A DNA stretch of 43,029 nt. Source: Lacticaseibacillus songhuajiangensis. Lineage in GTDB: Bacteria > Bacillota > Bacilli > Lactobacillales > Lactobacillaceae. The notes beneath the pieces are model-generated. The model saw only the letters and a list, made by a program, of their open reading frames with translations, was not told where the DNA came from and did not search any database. Shown here piece after piece: positions 8,698 to 16,994 of this stretch (the first letter of the stretch is position 1; each line of letters begins with the position of its first letter). The position numbers and the translations under genes are program-made. The stretch lies in the NCBI RefSeq assembly GCF_003946025.1, contig NZ_RHNR01000017.1:1-43029 (forward strand), written 5' to 3'.

Positions 8698-9147
8698 TTG
8701 CAAAAGATTCTGGATTTATACCGCCAGTACGGGAAGGCCTTGCGCTACCTAATCATTGGCGGCTTGACCACCCTGATTAACGTTTTTCTGTTTTTTGAAC
8801 TCACCCACCTGCAAGCGGCATGGTTCTGGGCCAACTTAATCGCGTGGGTCGTCAGTGTGGCCTTCGCCTTCGTGGCGAATAAAGAATTCGTGTTCGCCTC
8901 CCACTCCCGCGCTCTGCCAGTTGTGCTCCGCGAAGGCGTCTCCTTCTTCGCTTTACGTCTGGCCTCCCTAGCTGCCGACACCGTGATTCTCTTCGTCGGT
9001 TTGAGCTTGCTACACGGCAATCCGCTCGCGGTGAAATTCATCGACCAGATTATCGTCGTGGTGCTGAATTACTTCCTTAGTCAGCAAATTTTCAGCATGC
9101 AACACCAGCCAGTCGCTACGCCCAGCGAGGTTAAAAATGGGCGTTAA
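8698..9147 (+). CDS. GtrA family flippase
   Basis: 149 aa with four membrane helices and the GtrA signature near the N-terminus (RYLIIGGLTTLINV) and FVANKEFVF after helix two. GtrA/GtcA proteins are thought to flip undecaprenyl-phosphate sugar across the membrane. Translation begins with TTG at 8698, well placed after AAAGAAGG; no ATG is available. It is the last gene of the envelope operon, 17 nt after the polytopic protein, and is followed by a strong terminator. Confidence 0.9.
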   Translation: MQKILDLYRQYGKALRYLIIGGLTTLINVFLFFELTHLQAAWFWANLIAWVVSVAFAFVANKEFVFASHSRALPVVLREGVSFFALRLASLAADTVILFVGLSLLHGNPLAVKFIDQIIVVVLNYFLSQQIFSMQHQPVATPSEVKNGR

Positions 9148-9170
9148 ACCTTGACGCTAATTTAGGCAAG

Positions 9171-9212
9171 AAAAAACGGCCGCACCGAAGTAATTCGGTG
9201 CGGCTGTTTTTT
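9171..9212 (+). terminator. intrinsic terminator of the envelope operon
   Basis: An 11-bp perfect stem GCCGCACCGAA/TTCGGTGCGGC with a GTAA loop, A-rich before and T6 after. Confidence 0.93.
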
Positions 9213-9273
9213 ACGTTACGCGGCAAAAGTGTTGGGAGAGTACCGGGCTGGCAAACAATGACCGGCGGGCGTG

Positions 9274-9301
9274 TTAGGTGCACGCCGATGAGGTGTACAA
9301 T
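9274..9301 (+). promoter_or_regulatory. probable promoter of the YjbR-family gene
   Basis: TTAGGT (9274-9279), 16-nt spacer, TACAAT (9296-9301), about 78 nt before the start codon. Confidence 0.45.
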
Positions 9302-9378
9302 AATATTAATATTGCGGCAGGCACCAAGATCATTATGCATTGCGCTGCGACGAATAATTCCGGAAAGTAGGTCTCATC

Positions 9379-10044
9379 ATGACAGCCATTCAAGATCAAA
9401 TTTTTCACCAGTTACAAGCCGATTGGACTAAACTGGCGGCGTACGGTTTCAAAGGTGCTGGGACCGATTGGACGTATCGCACGGCACTCGTACACAACTT
9501 CATCTTGACCGTGACCATTCACGATACCGCGATGACGACAGTCGTCACCGACGCCGATGCACATACGCCTTACGTTCTGCATCTTGATCCCGCCAATACG
9601 GGCACTTTCGTTGGTGAGGTGCGCCAGTCCTACGTGGCGGCGCTAAAAGACATTGCCCGCGGCTGCTTCAAACGGGCGACTTTTGCCAGCGGCCAAAGTG
9701 CGGCGATTGTTGCCGCACTCGCTGCCGAATATGGTGAAAAGCTTGAATTCCTCTGGCAAAAATTCCCAAATAACGCGATTATTCGCCGCGCAGATAATCG
9801 CAAATGGTACGCCATCTTGGTGCGAATCCCGGCAAGCAAGGTGGGCTTACCCGGTGATCATCTAACCGATGTCTTGGTTGTCCGCGCCGATGCCGCGACA
9901 ATTACCGCCAAATTAAAAGCGCACACTGCACTACCCGCGTACCACATGAACAAGCAGCACTGGCTGTCATACCAGTTGAACGCGGCGCACCACATGGCGA
10001 ACCTCATGGCAGCCATCGCGGACAGTCGTGAACTGGCGCAGTAA
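9379..10044 (+). CDS. MmcQ/YjbR family protein
   Basis: 221 aa. The C-terminal half (about 115-215) contains the family signature around NAIIRRADNRKWYAILVRIP, found in small double-wing MmcQ/YjbR proteins that are annotated as putative DNA-binding. Residues 1-110 form an extra N-terminal domain of the kind seen in many Firmicutes members. The cellular role is unknown. Monocistronic: own promoter candidate upstream and a long hairpin terminator shared with the convergent DUF960 gene. Confidence 0.82.
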   Translation: MTAIQDQIFHQLQADWTKLAAYGFKGAGTDWTYRTALVHNFILTVTIHDTAMTTVVTDADAHTPYVLHLDPANTGTFVGEVRQSYVAALKDIARGCFKRATFASGQSAAIVAALAAEYGEKLEFLWQKFPNNAIIRRADNRKWYAILVRIPASKVGLPGDHLTDVLVVRADAATITAKLKAHTALPAYHMNKQHWLSYQLNAAHHMANLMAAIADSRELAQ

Positions 10045-10058
10045 TAACTGGCAGATTC

Positions 10059-10117
10059 GAATCGTAAAAGGCCCGCGCATTCAGACTTTAACTGAACACG
10101 CGGGCCTTTTACGATTC
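10059..10117. terminator. bidirectional terminator, 19-bp perfect stem
   Basis: The arms 10059-10077 and 10099-10117 are perfectly complementary over 19 bp (core AAAAGGCCCGCG/CGCGGGCCTTTT), and a second small hairpin TTCAG/CTGAA sits in the loop. It works for the + strand YjbR gene and the - strand DUF960 gene. Confidence 0.9.
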
Positions 10118-10134
10118 AATTGTGCAGTTTCGCG

Positions 10135-10449
10135 CTACTGTGCGTCTGCTTCTTCCTGAAGCAAAATGGTTTGCGCCTTCCCATCGTCATAGGCGAAGAC
10201 GGCCTGCGGAAAACTGTCGCTGTATTCATACTGCTGATCGAAGGCAAGTTCTGCTTCCAACTTGTCTTCAGAAAAGTGAATCTGCAACTTGCCATCGTTG
10301 TTAATGAGGTCAAAGCGCAGCAAGTTCTGCAGTGGAAAAACGCCCTGCAGGTTGTTGTCGATAATCCCCCAAATCTCGTCAATAATGGCGCCAGGGAGTT
10401 TGGAAATGACGCCAAACGTGGCAAAACGACTTCTGTTGGCACTAAACAT
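10135..10449 (-). CDS. DUF960 family protein
   Basis: 104 aa; the N-terminus MFSANRSRFATFGV followed by IDEIWGIID is characteristic of DUF960, a small cytosolic family of lactobacilli and streptococci with no known function. It ends with an acidic tail. The ATG has GGGAGG upstream. It is preceded on the same strand by the YbaK gene after about 78 nt and ends at the shared bidirectional terminator. Confidence 0.85.
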   Translation of the reverse strand: MFSANRSRFATFGVISKLPGAIIDEIWGIIDNNLQGVFPLQNLLRFDLINNDGKLQIHFSEDKLEAELAFDQQYEYSDSFPQAVFAYDDGKAQTILLQEEADAQ

Positions 10450-10527
10450 AGTTGCCTCCCTCTGGGCCGGAATTACACCGCCCGTCTATCTCTCTTAATT
10501 ATACTCTTTCGACAATCGCGTGCACGC

Positions 10528-11034
10528 CTACTCAGCAGCGGTAATGTCTGCAAACTGTGCATCCACAAACTTCGCTAGCGCGACCGCATCAACGCGCACC
10601 GAACGGCCAATTTTGCCGGCGCTGACGCAGATGGTGCCCGCTTCCTTGGCCTCATTGCCAAAGAAAATCGGGTAGTTGTGACGCTCACGAATACCGACTG
10701 GGTTGTTCGCACCATGCTCATAGCCGCTCGTCTTGACCAGATCCTTCAGCGGCACCATGCCCACTTTTTTGTTGCCAGAGACCGCGCTCAATTTCTTGTA
10801 ATCGATGTGCATATCGAGTGGCACCACGCCGACCAAGGGACCAGTCTTGTTACCAGTGAGCACCAAGGTCTTGTAAACTTCGTGCTCGGACTCTTGCATC
10901 TGGTCCTCACTAATTTGCATCACGTCGCCGTCCTGGTGGGTTGCAAACGACACCGGTTCATAGGCGATATGGTGTTGGTCCAGAATTTTTTCAACTAGCG
11001 TCTTGTCAGCGCCTTTTGCTTTTTTCTTACTCAA
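10528..11034 (-). CDS. YbaK/EbsC family Cys-tRNA(Pro)/aminoacyl-tRNA deacylase
   Basis: 168 aa. The YbaK/EbsC fold is recognisable from EVYKTLVLTGN, VPLDMHIDYKKLS, KKVGMVPLKDL and GTICVSAGKIGRSV. These proteins hydrolyse mischarged Cys-tRNA(Pro) and act in trans as editing factors for prolyl-tRNA synthetase. The start is TTG at 11034 with GAGG about 8 nt upstream; no ATG lies nearby. The N-terminus is lysine-rich (MSKKKAKG). Confidence 0.88.
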   Translation of the reverse strand: MSKKKAKGADKTLVEKILDQHHIAYEPVSFATHQDGDVMQISEDQMQESEHEVYKTLVLTGNKTGPLVGVVPLDMHIDYKKLSAVSGNKKVGMVPLKDLVKTSGYEHGANNPVGIRERHNYPIFFGNEAKEAGTICVSAGKIGRSVRVDAVALAKFVDAQFADITAAE

Positions 11035-11134
11035 AATAATGCCTCGTTTCTATATCATACTAGACTAGCTTAGCAAATTTGCTTACTAAATCCTAGGAAA
11101 AATGCGGCAGTTTGTGAAACTTGTCGGAAACCCC

Positions 11135-11162
11135 TTACAAGGAAACGCTAACATGGTATGCT
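11135..11162 (+). promoter_or_regulatory. promoter with overlapping cre-like site
   Basis: TTACAA (11135-11140), 16-nt spacer, TATGCT (11157-11162) with an extended TGG. The spacer holds AGGAAACGCTAACA (11140-11153), which matches 12 of 14 cre positions, so CcpA could repress the downstream small membrane protein. Confidence 0.5.
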
Positions 11163-11193
11163 AGAAAGCGAAAGTAATGAAAGGTGTTTGCAC

Positions 11194-11502
11194 ATGCGTA
11201 AGTTTTTGTATTCAGTATTAGCTGCCGCCATCCTGCTTGTTTGGGGTGTGACGACTTTTGGGTCAATTAATCAGAATAATCAGATTATGGTGGGTAATAT
11301 TCTCCACCATACTAACACCCTCAAAATTGAGCGGAGCGATACCGATCCGCTCGCCAATTTTGCACCGAGTGCTGACTTCAAGGAAGCCTGTCTCTGGATT
11401 GTTGGTGGTGCGACCGCCTTCATGCTCATCTGCCCGCTCGCCGCTTGGCAAATGACCATCCAACCTGTCAGCACCAAGCCACGCACGCAAGAACGCCGCT
11501 AA
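11194..11502 (+). CDS. small membrane protein of unknown function
   Basis: 102 aa. The ATG at 11194 follows GAAAGGTG, giving a charged MRK start and a first membrane helix at about 4-22; a second helix lies at about 74-92 (CLWIVGGATAFMLICPLAAW), so the intervening polar segment is probably outside the cell. An upstream in-frame ATG at 11158 would overlap the promoter -10 and is rejected. I know no family. Monocistronic, with its own promoter and terminator. Confidence 0.7.
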   Translation: MRKFLYSVLAAAILLVWGVTTFGSINQNNQIMVGNILHHTNTLKIERSDTDPLANFAPSADFKEACLWIVGGATAFMLICPLAAWQMTIQPVSTKPRTQERR

Positions 11503-11524
11503 ATCACCGAAAGCTGTCCAAATC

Positions 11525-11574
11525 AAAAAGCTGACCGCCCGCATCACACAAACGATGCGGCGGTCAGCTTTTTT
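11525..11574. terminator. bidirectional terminator between the membrane protein and apt
   Basis: AAAAGCTGACCGCC with CGCATC pairs with GATGCG and GCGGTCAGCTTTT, interrupted by one bulged C. A and T runs on both sides allow termination in both directions. Confidence 0.88.
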
Positions 11575-11591
11575 GTATTGCGTTAATTAAC

Positions 11592-12119
11592 CTAAGCACC
11601 CGCGTATTCGGTCAGTGCCATAATGTCATAATTCTTAATCTTATCGCGGCCGTGCAGGTCGGACAATTCCACGATAAAGGCCGTTCCGACCACAATCCCG
11701 CCAAGTCGTTCCACCAGTTCGATGGTGGCAGCGATGGTGCCCCCTGTTGCGAGCAGATCGTCACAGACGAGCACCCGCTGACCAGGCTTAATGGCGTCCT
11801 TGTGCAGGTACAAAGTGGACTTACCATATTCAAGGCCGTAGCTGGCGCTTACGGTTTCGCGCGGCAGCTTGCCCTTCTTGCGGGCAGGCGCGAAGCCAAC
11901 ACCAAGCTTATAGGCAACTGGGCAGCCCACGATAAACCCACGTGCTTCGGGACCGGCAATCATTTCGACGCCTTTACCCTTTGCGTATTCAGCAATGGCG
12001 TCGGTTGCGGCACCGTATGCCTTCCCGTCAGCCATCAGCGGGGAAATGTCGCGGAAGGTAATACCCGGTTCCGGGAAGTTCTCGACGCTTGCAATGTAAT
12101 CTCTGAAGTCAATAGCCAT
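11592..12119 (-). CDS. apt: adenine phosphoribosyltransferase
   Basis: 175 aa, the family length. The PRPP-binding motif [13 protein letters not shown] is at 116-128 and the flexible catalytic loop region includes [12 protein letters not shown] at about 80-91. It converts adenine and PRPP to AMP and pyrophosphate in purine salvage, in the cytoplasm. GAGGAGT precedes the ATG. It lies 17 nt downstream of recJ, the recJ-apt pairing common in Firmicutes, so the two are co-transcribed and end at the bidirectional terminator. Confidence 0.96.
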   Translation of the reverse strand: MAIDFRDYIASVENFPEPGITFRDISPLMADGKAYGAATDAIAEYAKGKGVEMIAGPEARGFIVGCPVAYKLGVGFAPARKKGKLPRETVSASYGLEYGKSTLYLHKDAIKPGQRVLVCDDLLATGGTIAATIELVERLGGIVVGTAFIVELSDLHGRDKIKNYDIMALTEYAGA

Positions 12120-12136
12120 GACTACTCCTCACAATC

Positions 12137-14416
12137 CTAGTTACGGTAACCCAGTAACTCTGTGCGCAATGCACCCCGACTAGCAGTTTGCAGGTGTTCC
12201 GCCAGCCGTAATTCAGCCTGACGTTGCACATATGCCGGGGCGGTTTGCAGCTGTTGTCGCTGCGGATTGGTTACCGCCGTAATAAATGCACCATTAATAG
12301 TAACAAAATTCAGCTGGAAAAACACCTGTACAGCCAAAATGACTTGGTTAACGTTCATATGGACCGTCTTTGCCACCACACCGAGCTTGTGTTTGTCAAA
12401 GTTCGGGTTCTGCCGTAAAAACTGCAGGACAGCGCCGAACTCGGCACGCGTTGGGAGCGCAATCGTAGCTACCGGACTCGCGTAAAACAGCACGCTCACC
12501 GGCAATTCCACCGTCCGCATTGCGTTCACCAACTCTTCTTCGCTGCGCGGCATGTCCACCAAGACGACGTTGGCAGCCGCAGCTGGTAGTTCGTCGACGG
12601 CCATGACGGGACCACCGAAGTTTGCCTTACTTTGCAGCAAGCGCATCACCCGCTTATCAAAGAAAGCGTAAGTGTGCGGATGGAGTAATTGCTGGCGTTC
12701 AAGGCTCGGCCCGCGCCAATCCACCACATCATCTTGCTGAATGCCAATATCCTTAATCTCCAGCTGTAAGCTGGTATTGCCACGGAAAGTGTTCAGACCA
12801 AGGGTGAAGGCCAACTTGACCTTTTGCGCACTGGCCAAATCACTGGCCAAATTGCCCATGCCAAACGCAATCGCACCATAGCTACCATTGACACGGAAGC
12901 GCAAGTGTTTACCGTTTTGACCAATCTGTTTAATATCGTCAATGGCGCTGGCCGTCACACTAAACACGGGTTGCGGATTAGCCGCGCCAAATGGTGCCAA
13001 CTGCCGCAATGCGTTGTAGTTGTCGATACTGATGTCACTGGCCTCAACCCGCGCGCTAATGGCCAGTGGCGGCTTGCTGCCTTCACCAACAACTTCGGCG
13101 GCGGCAGTGCTCAGGATTTCACGTAGTTCCGGAATCTTGGCAACTGGCAAACTGAGCCCCGCGGCCATGGCGTGACCCCCGAAATGATCGAGCACACCAG
13201 CGGCTTTTTGCAAACCCTTGAACAGGTGGAAGGCAGGAATCGATCGGCCACTCCCCTTCGCCTCACCCGTTTCGGGGTCAATGGCCAGAATAATCGTCGG
13301 TTTGCCCGTTTTTTCAACAATCCGGCTGGCCACAATGCCGACAACGCCCTGATGCCAGCCCTCGCCTGCCAGCACTAAGGCACTGGCCGCTTGGTTCTCC
13401 GGCGTCTCCGCCATCTCTTCGGCTGCATCCGCAATGTCGCTGACGAGCTGCTGGCGCTTTTTGTTGGTGGCGTCAATTTTGGTGGCGAGTTCTTTGGCTT
13501 CGTCCTCATCAAAAGTACTGAGCAGACGCACACCAGGAGTCGCATCGCCGAGCCGGCCAATCGCGTTCAGCCTCGGCGCGATGGCAAAACCCACGGTCAT
13601 TTCATCCGCGGTGCTTGGGTCCACGCCCGCGACTTCCATGAGTGCCGCCAGTCCGACCCGCGGCTGGTCCCGCAGCATCTGCAGACCAACTTGGGCAAAA
13701 ATCCGGTTTTCATCCACTAAGGAAACCACATCGGCAATGGCACCGAGTGCAGCTAAGTCAAAACTCTCGACTGGTACTTCACCAAGCAGTGCGCTGGCCA
13801 CTTTGAGTGCCACCCCAGCGCCAGACAGATCACCGAATGGATAATGACTGCCGGGATAACGCGGGTGCACCACAGCAACGGCATCTGGTAACTCATCCGG
13901 TAGTTCGTGGTGATCGGTGACAACAACGTCCATGCCGTTAGCCATTGCCCAAGCAATTTGTTCTTTCCCACTCACCCCGTTATCCACGGTGATCAGAAGC
14001 TGCGTGCCGTTTGCCTGTAGACGCTTATAAACATCCAGATTCGGACCGTAGCCATCACTGAAGCGATTCGGAATGTAAATCTCCGGATCGCCGCCAATGC
14101 TCTCAATGGCTTCTTTCATAATGGTGGTACTGGTTAGCCCGTCGACGTCATAATCACCATAGATGGTAATTTTTTCGCCGTTCTCCAGGGCCGCCGTGAT
14201 GCGGTCCACCGCCTTTTGCATGTCGTGCAACGCAAATGGATCGTGCAAGTCTGCCATGTCGGGCTTTGCAAAATGCTCCCAAGCACTCGCGTCAGTAATC
14301 CCGCGCTGCGTTAGGAGTGCGGCCAGCAGCGGACTCACGTGGAGCTGCGCCGCCAGCTCCGCAGTTGTGCGGGCATCTGCCTGTTTATCTAGTTGCCAGT
14401 CGTAATGTGAGTTCAC
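12137..14416 (-). CDS. recJ: single-stranded-DNA-specific exonuclease RecJ
   Basis: 759 aa. DHH-family phosphoesterase motifs: DYDVDG at 88-93 and DHH at 168-170; a DHHA1 motif with GHAMAAG further on; then an OB-fold region and the long C-terminal extension typical of Firmicutes RecJ. It degrades ssDNA 5' to 3' in recombination and mismatch or base-excision repair, using manganese or magnesium. The start is GTG at 14416 with AAAGGA nine nt upstream. First gene of the recJ-apt operon. Confidence 0.95.
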   Translation of the reverse strand: MNSHYDWQLDKQADARTTAELAAQLHVSPLLAALLTQRGITDASAWEHFAKPDMADLHDPFALHDMQKAVDRITAALENGEKITIYGDYDVDGLTSTTIMKEAIESIGGDPEIYIPNRFSDGYGPNLDVYKRLQANGTQLLITVDNGVSGKEQIAWAMANGMDVVVTDHHELPDELPDAVAVVHPRYPGSHYPFGDLSGAGVALKVASALLGEVPVESFDLAALGAIADVVSLVDENRIFAQVGLQMLRDQPRVGLAALMEVAGVDPSTADEMTVGFAIAPRLNAIGRLGDATPGVRLLSTFDEDEAKELATKIDATNKKRQQLVSDIADAAEEMAETPENQAASALVLAGEGWHQGVVGIVASRIVEKTGKPTIILAIDPETGEAKGSGRSIPAFHLFKGLQKAAGVLDHFGGHAMAAGLSLPVAKIPELREILSTAAAEVVGEGSKPPLAISARVEASDISIDNYNALRQLAPFGAANPQPVFSVTASAIDDIKQIGQNGKHLRFRVNGSYGAIAFGMGNLASDLASAQKVKLAFTLGLNTFRGNTSLQLEIKDIGIQQDDVVDWRGPSLERQQLLHPHTYAFFDKRVMRLLQSKANFGGPVMAVDELPAAAANVVLVDMPRSEEELVNAMRTVELPVSVLFYASPVATIALPTRAEFGAVLQFLRQNPNFDKHKLGVVAKTVHMNVNQVILAVQVFFQLNFVTINGAFITAVTNPQRQQLQTAPAYVQRQAELRLAEHLQTASRGALRTELLGYRN

Positions 14417-14520
14417 GTCATCGAGTCCTTTCTAACTGAACTAGTATACCAGAAAATGGCCGCTCGCTTCAGCGCCGCTGGTGAATTTTCGCGATACGCA
14501 TCCGCCCCTGCCGCGAAACG

Positions 14521-14546
14521 AAAAAGCCATCGCACGCGGCGATGGC
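14521..14546 (-). terminator. intrinsic terminator of galE
   Basis: GCCATCGC/GCGATGGC stem with a 5-nt loop followed by T5 on the - strand, 20 nt beyond the galE stop. Confidence 0.88.
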
Positions 14547-14565
14547 AATGACGAACTATTCAGGT

Positions 14566-15558
14566 TTACTTACTGCTGTACCCGTCTGGGTGCGTTTCAT
14601 GCCAGGTCCAAGCGGTGCCAATAATCTTCTCGACGTCGTCATAATTTGGCTTCCAGCCGAGAATCTCGCGCGCCTTGTCAGAGGAAGCAATCAGGGTACT
14701 TGGATCACCGGGACGCCGAGGCGCCATTTCGGCAGGAATTTCCTTGCCGGTTGCCTGACGTGCGGCATCCAGAATCTGCAGGTTGGAGAAGCCAGTTGCA
14801 CTCCCCAAGTTGAAGGCATTACTCTCGTTACCGGCGGCCAGGTACTTGAGCGCCAGAATGTGGGCATCCGCCAGATCGAGGACGTGTACGTAATCACGCA
14901 CGTTAGTCCCGTCTGGCGTTGGGTAATCATCACCGAAGATCTGCAGCTTGTCGCGCTTACCTTCTGCCACCTGCAAAATAATTGGAATCAGGTGGGTTTC
15001 GGGATTGTGGTCTTCGCCAATGCTGCCATCCGGTTTGGCACCAGCCACGTTAAAGTAACGCAGAGCCACAAATTTGATACCATAGGCCAAATCAGACCAG
15101 TGCATGATTTTTTCCATGGCGAGCTTGCTCTCACCGTAGGGATTCGTCGGAATCTGGGGATCAGTTTCCTTAATTGGAATCTGCTTCGGTTCGCCGTAAG
15201 TGGCCGCAGTTGAGCTGAACACGATGTTCTTCACGCCGAACTCGTTCATCACTTCGAGCAGGTGAATCATGCCCGCAGTGTTGTTATCGAAGTACTTGAG
15301 CGGATCCTGCATGCTTTCTGGAACGACGGAGAAGGCGGCAAAATGCACGACACCCTCCACGTTTTCCTTAGTAAACACCGTGCGCATGAATTCCTTATCG
15401 CGCACATCGCCGACATACAGGCGTGCTGCGGGGTTTACGGCTTCCGTGTGTCCGGTAACCAAATTATCGACAACCGCAACATCATAACCACCGTTGACCA
15501 ACTGGTCGACGGTATGTGAGCCAATGTAGCCGGCACCACCAAGAACGAGAACTGTCAT
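14566..15558 (-). CDS. galE: UDP-glucose 4-epimerase
   Basis: 330 aa from the ATG at 15558, which has GGAGGG upstream; the frame extends 10 codons further but without a ribosome site. Extended SDR enzyme: NAD-binding GGAGYIGSH at the N-terminus and the catalytic YGESK motif. It interconverts UDP-glucose and UDP-galactose for the Leloir pathway and for envelope polysaccharide precursors. It stands alone rather than in a gal operon, and a strong cre-like site overlaps its promoter, so carbon catabolite control is likely. Confidence 0.95.
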   Translation of the reverse strand: MTVLVLGGAGYIGSHTVDQLVNGGYDVAVVDNLVTGHTEAVNPAARLYVGDVRDKEFMRTVFTKENVEGVVHFAAFSVVPESMQDPLKYFDNNTAGMIHLLEVMNEFGVKNIVFSSTAATYGEPKQIPIKETDPQIPTNPYGESKLAMEKIMHWSDLAYGIKFVALRYFNVAGAKPDGSIGEDHNPETHLIPIILQVAEGKRDKLQIFGDDYPTPDGTNVRDYVHVLDLADAHILALKYLAAGNESNAFNLGSATGFSNLQILDAARQATGKEIPAEMAPRRPGDPSTLIASSDKAREILGWKPNYDDVEKIIGTAWTWHETHPDGYSSK

Positions 15559-15588
15559 GTTTATCCCTCCGAATGTTTTGTCATTCAT

Positions 15589-15620
15589 ATTCTACCAGTT
15601 TGCCCCTGCGAGCGCTCACA
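15589..15620 (-). promoter_or_regulatory. galE promoter with cre-like site
   Basis: A -10 TAGAAT (plus-strand 15589-15594) lies upstream of galE. TGTGAGCGCTCGCA (15607-15620, - strand) matches 13 of 14 positions of the CcpA cre consensus and covers the -35 area, where CcpA binding would block transcription. Confidence 0.6.
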
Positions 15621-15693
15621 CAAGTGCTTCTTTTAGCAAAACAAAAGATTTGCTCAGGCATTCACTGCGACCTTATCACCCCGAAGCTAAACT

Positions 15694-15731
15694 GAAAACA
15701 CCGTCCCCTTGCACCCTAGGACGGTGTTTTC
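15694..15731. terminator. hairpin terminator, 13-bp perfect stem
   Basis: GAAAACACCGTCC (15694-15706) pairs perfectly with GGACGGTGTTTTC (15719-15731). It most likely terminates the - strand 85-aa gene about 170 nt upstream. The surrounding 15621-15900 shows nothing else recognisable. Confidence 0.7.
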
Positions 15732-15900
15732 GTCGTTGCTTTGATGCTGGTAAAGCTGTCGAAAGTTCCGCAAATTGCCGCGGCGACTGTTGCACTTGCG
15801 TCGGTTCATCTCGATTCGCCTTCAAACGCAGTCCCCCGCAGATAATTTTCCACCGTAGACCGTTCGGCCACTCCCCTGCTCTACGGAAACATTTGCAGTC

Positions 15901-16158
15901 TTAGTCGTCAAAGTAGACCTCCTCCACCACGCGCTCCTTAAACAAGTACGCGAGCAAGTATTTTAAGCCAAAATAACGCACCAACACACCCTCGCCCGGA
16001 AAACTCTCGATGGGTTCGCGCAGCACTTCATAGTGATTGTGCCGATGAATGCGAATCAAGCCCCATTCTTGCAACCCGCTGTCAGCATTCACCGCCGCGA
16101 TGTAATAATAATCCCACGAGTCCGGCGTACATTCCTTAAATCGAAAGTAACCTTGCAT
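15901..16158 (-). CDS. hypothetical protein, 85 aa
   Basis: A small acidic protein rich in aromatics (DYYYIAAV, FGLKYLLAYLFKE) with no recognised family. The start ATG at 16158 has a GGGGGGA ribosome site; the string TTTCGGGGGGAA also precedes the other orphan at 1577. Codon choice looks ordinary for the window, and a hairpin terminator lies downstream. It is isolated between galE and a small membrane protein. Confidence 0.6.
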   Translation of the reverse strand: MQGYFRFKECTPDSWDYYYIAAVNADSGLQEWGLIRIHRHNHYEVLREPIESFPGEGVLVRYFGLKYLLAYLFKERVVEEVYFDD

Positions 16159-16561
16159 TATTCGTTCCCCCCGAAATGAAGTTTGCCATTACCTTCACGT
16201 TTAATATATGCCTGAATTTCGTTGTGTGCGAGCACTTGTACACAGCCTTTACAATTAAGCAGGTAAGCAAATACCGCTACTATTGGTTTTGCAAAGATGG
16301 CCGTTACCTGTTCGTTACATAACATTTACCTTTGGTGCCGAGCACCTTCTTACAAAACGTTTGTTATTTGCAAAATACTGTAAAGCCATCATTAGTTCGT
16401 GCAAGCTCAAGTGATGACAGCCTGACCTAACAGCATTTTTTGTGCAAAAAGCAGCCAAGACAGCACGCATTTTGACCAAATCACCAATTCACTAGCGCCG
16501 CCCCATTATACTTAAGTTGTAGCGAGAATATGGATTGATCAAGCGGATTGGAGTGATTGTT
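16159..16561. other. AT-richer intergenic region with divergent promoters
   Basis: About 400 nt between divergent small genes, visibly lower in GC than its surroundings. A TATACT box at 16507-16512 is a plausible -10 for the gene at 16562, but no good -35 is spaced correctly. On the - strand TATATT near 16203 could serve the 85-aa gene. No ORF of credible composition, RNA gene or repeat was found. Confidence 0.45.
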
Positions 16562-16906
16562 GTGAAAGCATCAAACAAATCGGCCAGCAAGAGGTACGCG
16601 GAGACAATCCTGTGCGTCAGTGGTGGTGTTATTGGCCTGCTATCTGCCGTCATCCAGGAATCGGCGGCGAACTCCGCCCAAATTGCCGCGGACGGAGCCG
16701 GACCGGTGGACGGCCGCGCCCTGGGACTGATGGTGGCGTGCATTTTCGCCATCTGTCTGCCCTTCTTCATTAACGACAGCCGCTATTACACGGCGGGGGG
16801 GATCGTCTTCTGCGGCTTAATGGCCATCATTTGTGGCGGCATTTTTGGCCTTATCGCGGGTGCCCTCATCATTGCCGCCGGCATCGTGGCTTATTGCCGA
16901 CCATAG
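16562..16906 (+). CDS. small membrane protein (DUF4064-like)
   Basis: 114 aa from GTG at 16562, chosen because GGAG lies 8 nt before it; a TTG at 16535 is an alternative giving 123 aa. A basic N-terminus is followed by three hydrophobic segments rich in glycine and alanine, ending GIVAYCRP. Size and topology resemble the DUF4064 proteins of lactobacilli, but the match is only by general look. Function unknown. It converges on recQ across a shared terminator. Confidence 0.6.
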   Translation: MKASNKSASKRYAETILCVSGGVIGLLSAVIQESAANSAQIAADGAGPVDGRALGLMVACIFAICLPFFINDSRYYTAGGIVFCGLMAIICGGIFGLIAGALIIAAGIVAYCRP

Positions 16907-16925
16907 TGCAAGCGTAGTGCTAGGT

Positions 16926-16975
16926 CAAAAAGGCTCCCGTGTAGCCCAATCATTGGGCGGCGGGAGCCATCTTTT
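16926..16975. terminator. bidirectional terminator between the membrane protein and recQ
   Basis: GGCTCCCG/CGGGAGCC forms the outer stem (16932-16968) and GCCCAAT/TTGGGC an inner hairpin. T5 follows on the - strand (recQ side) and TCTTTT on the + strand. Confidence 0.85.
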
Positions 16976-16994
16976 GACTATTTTCTACATAGGT

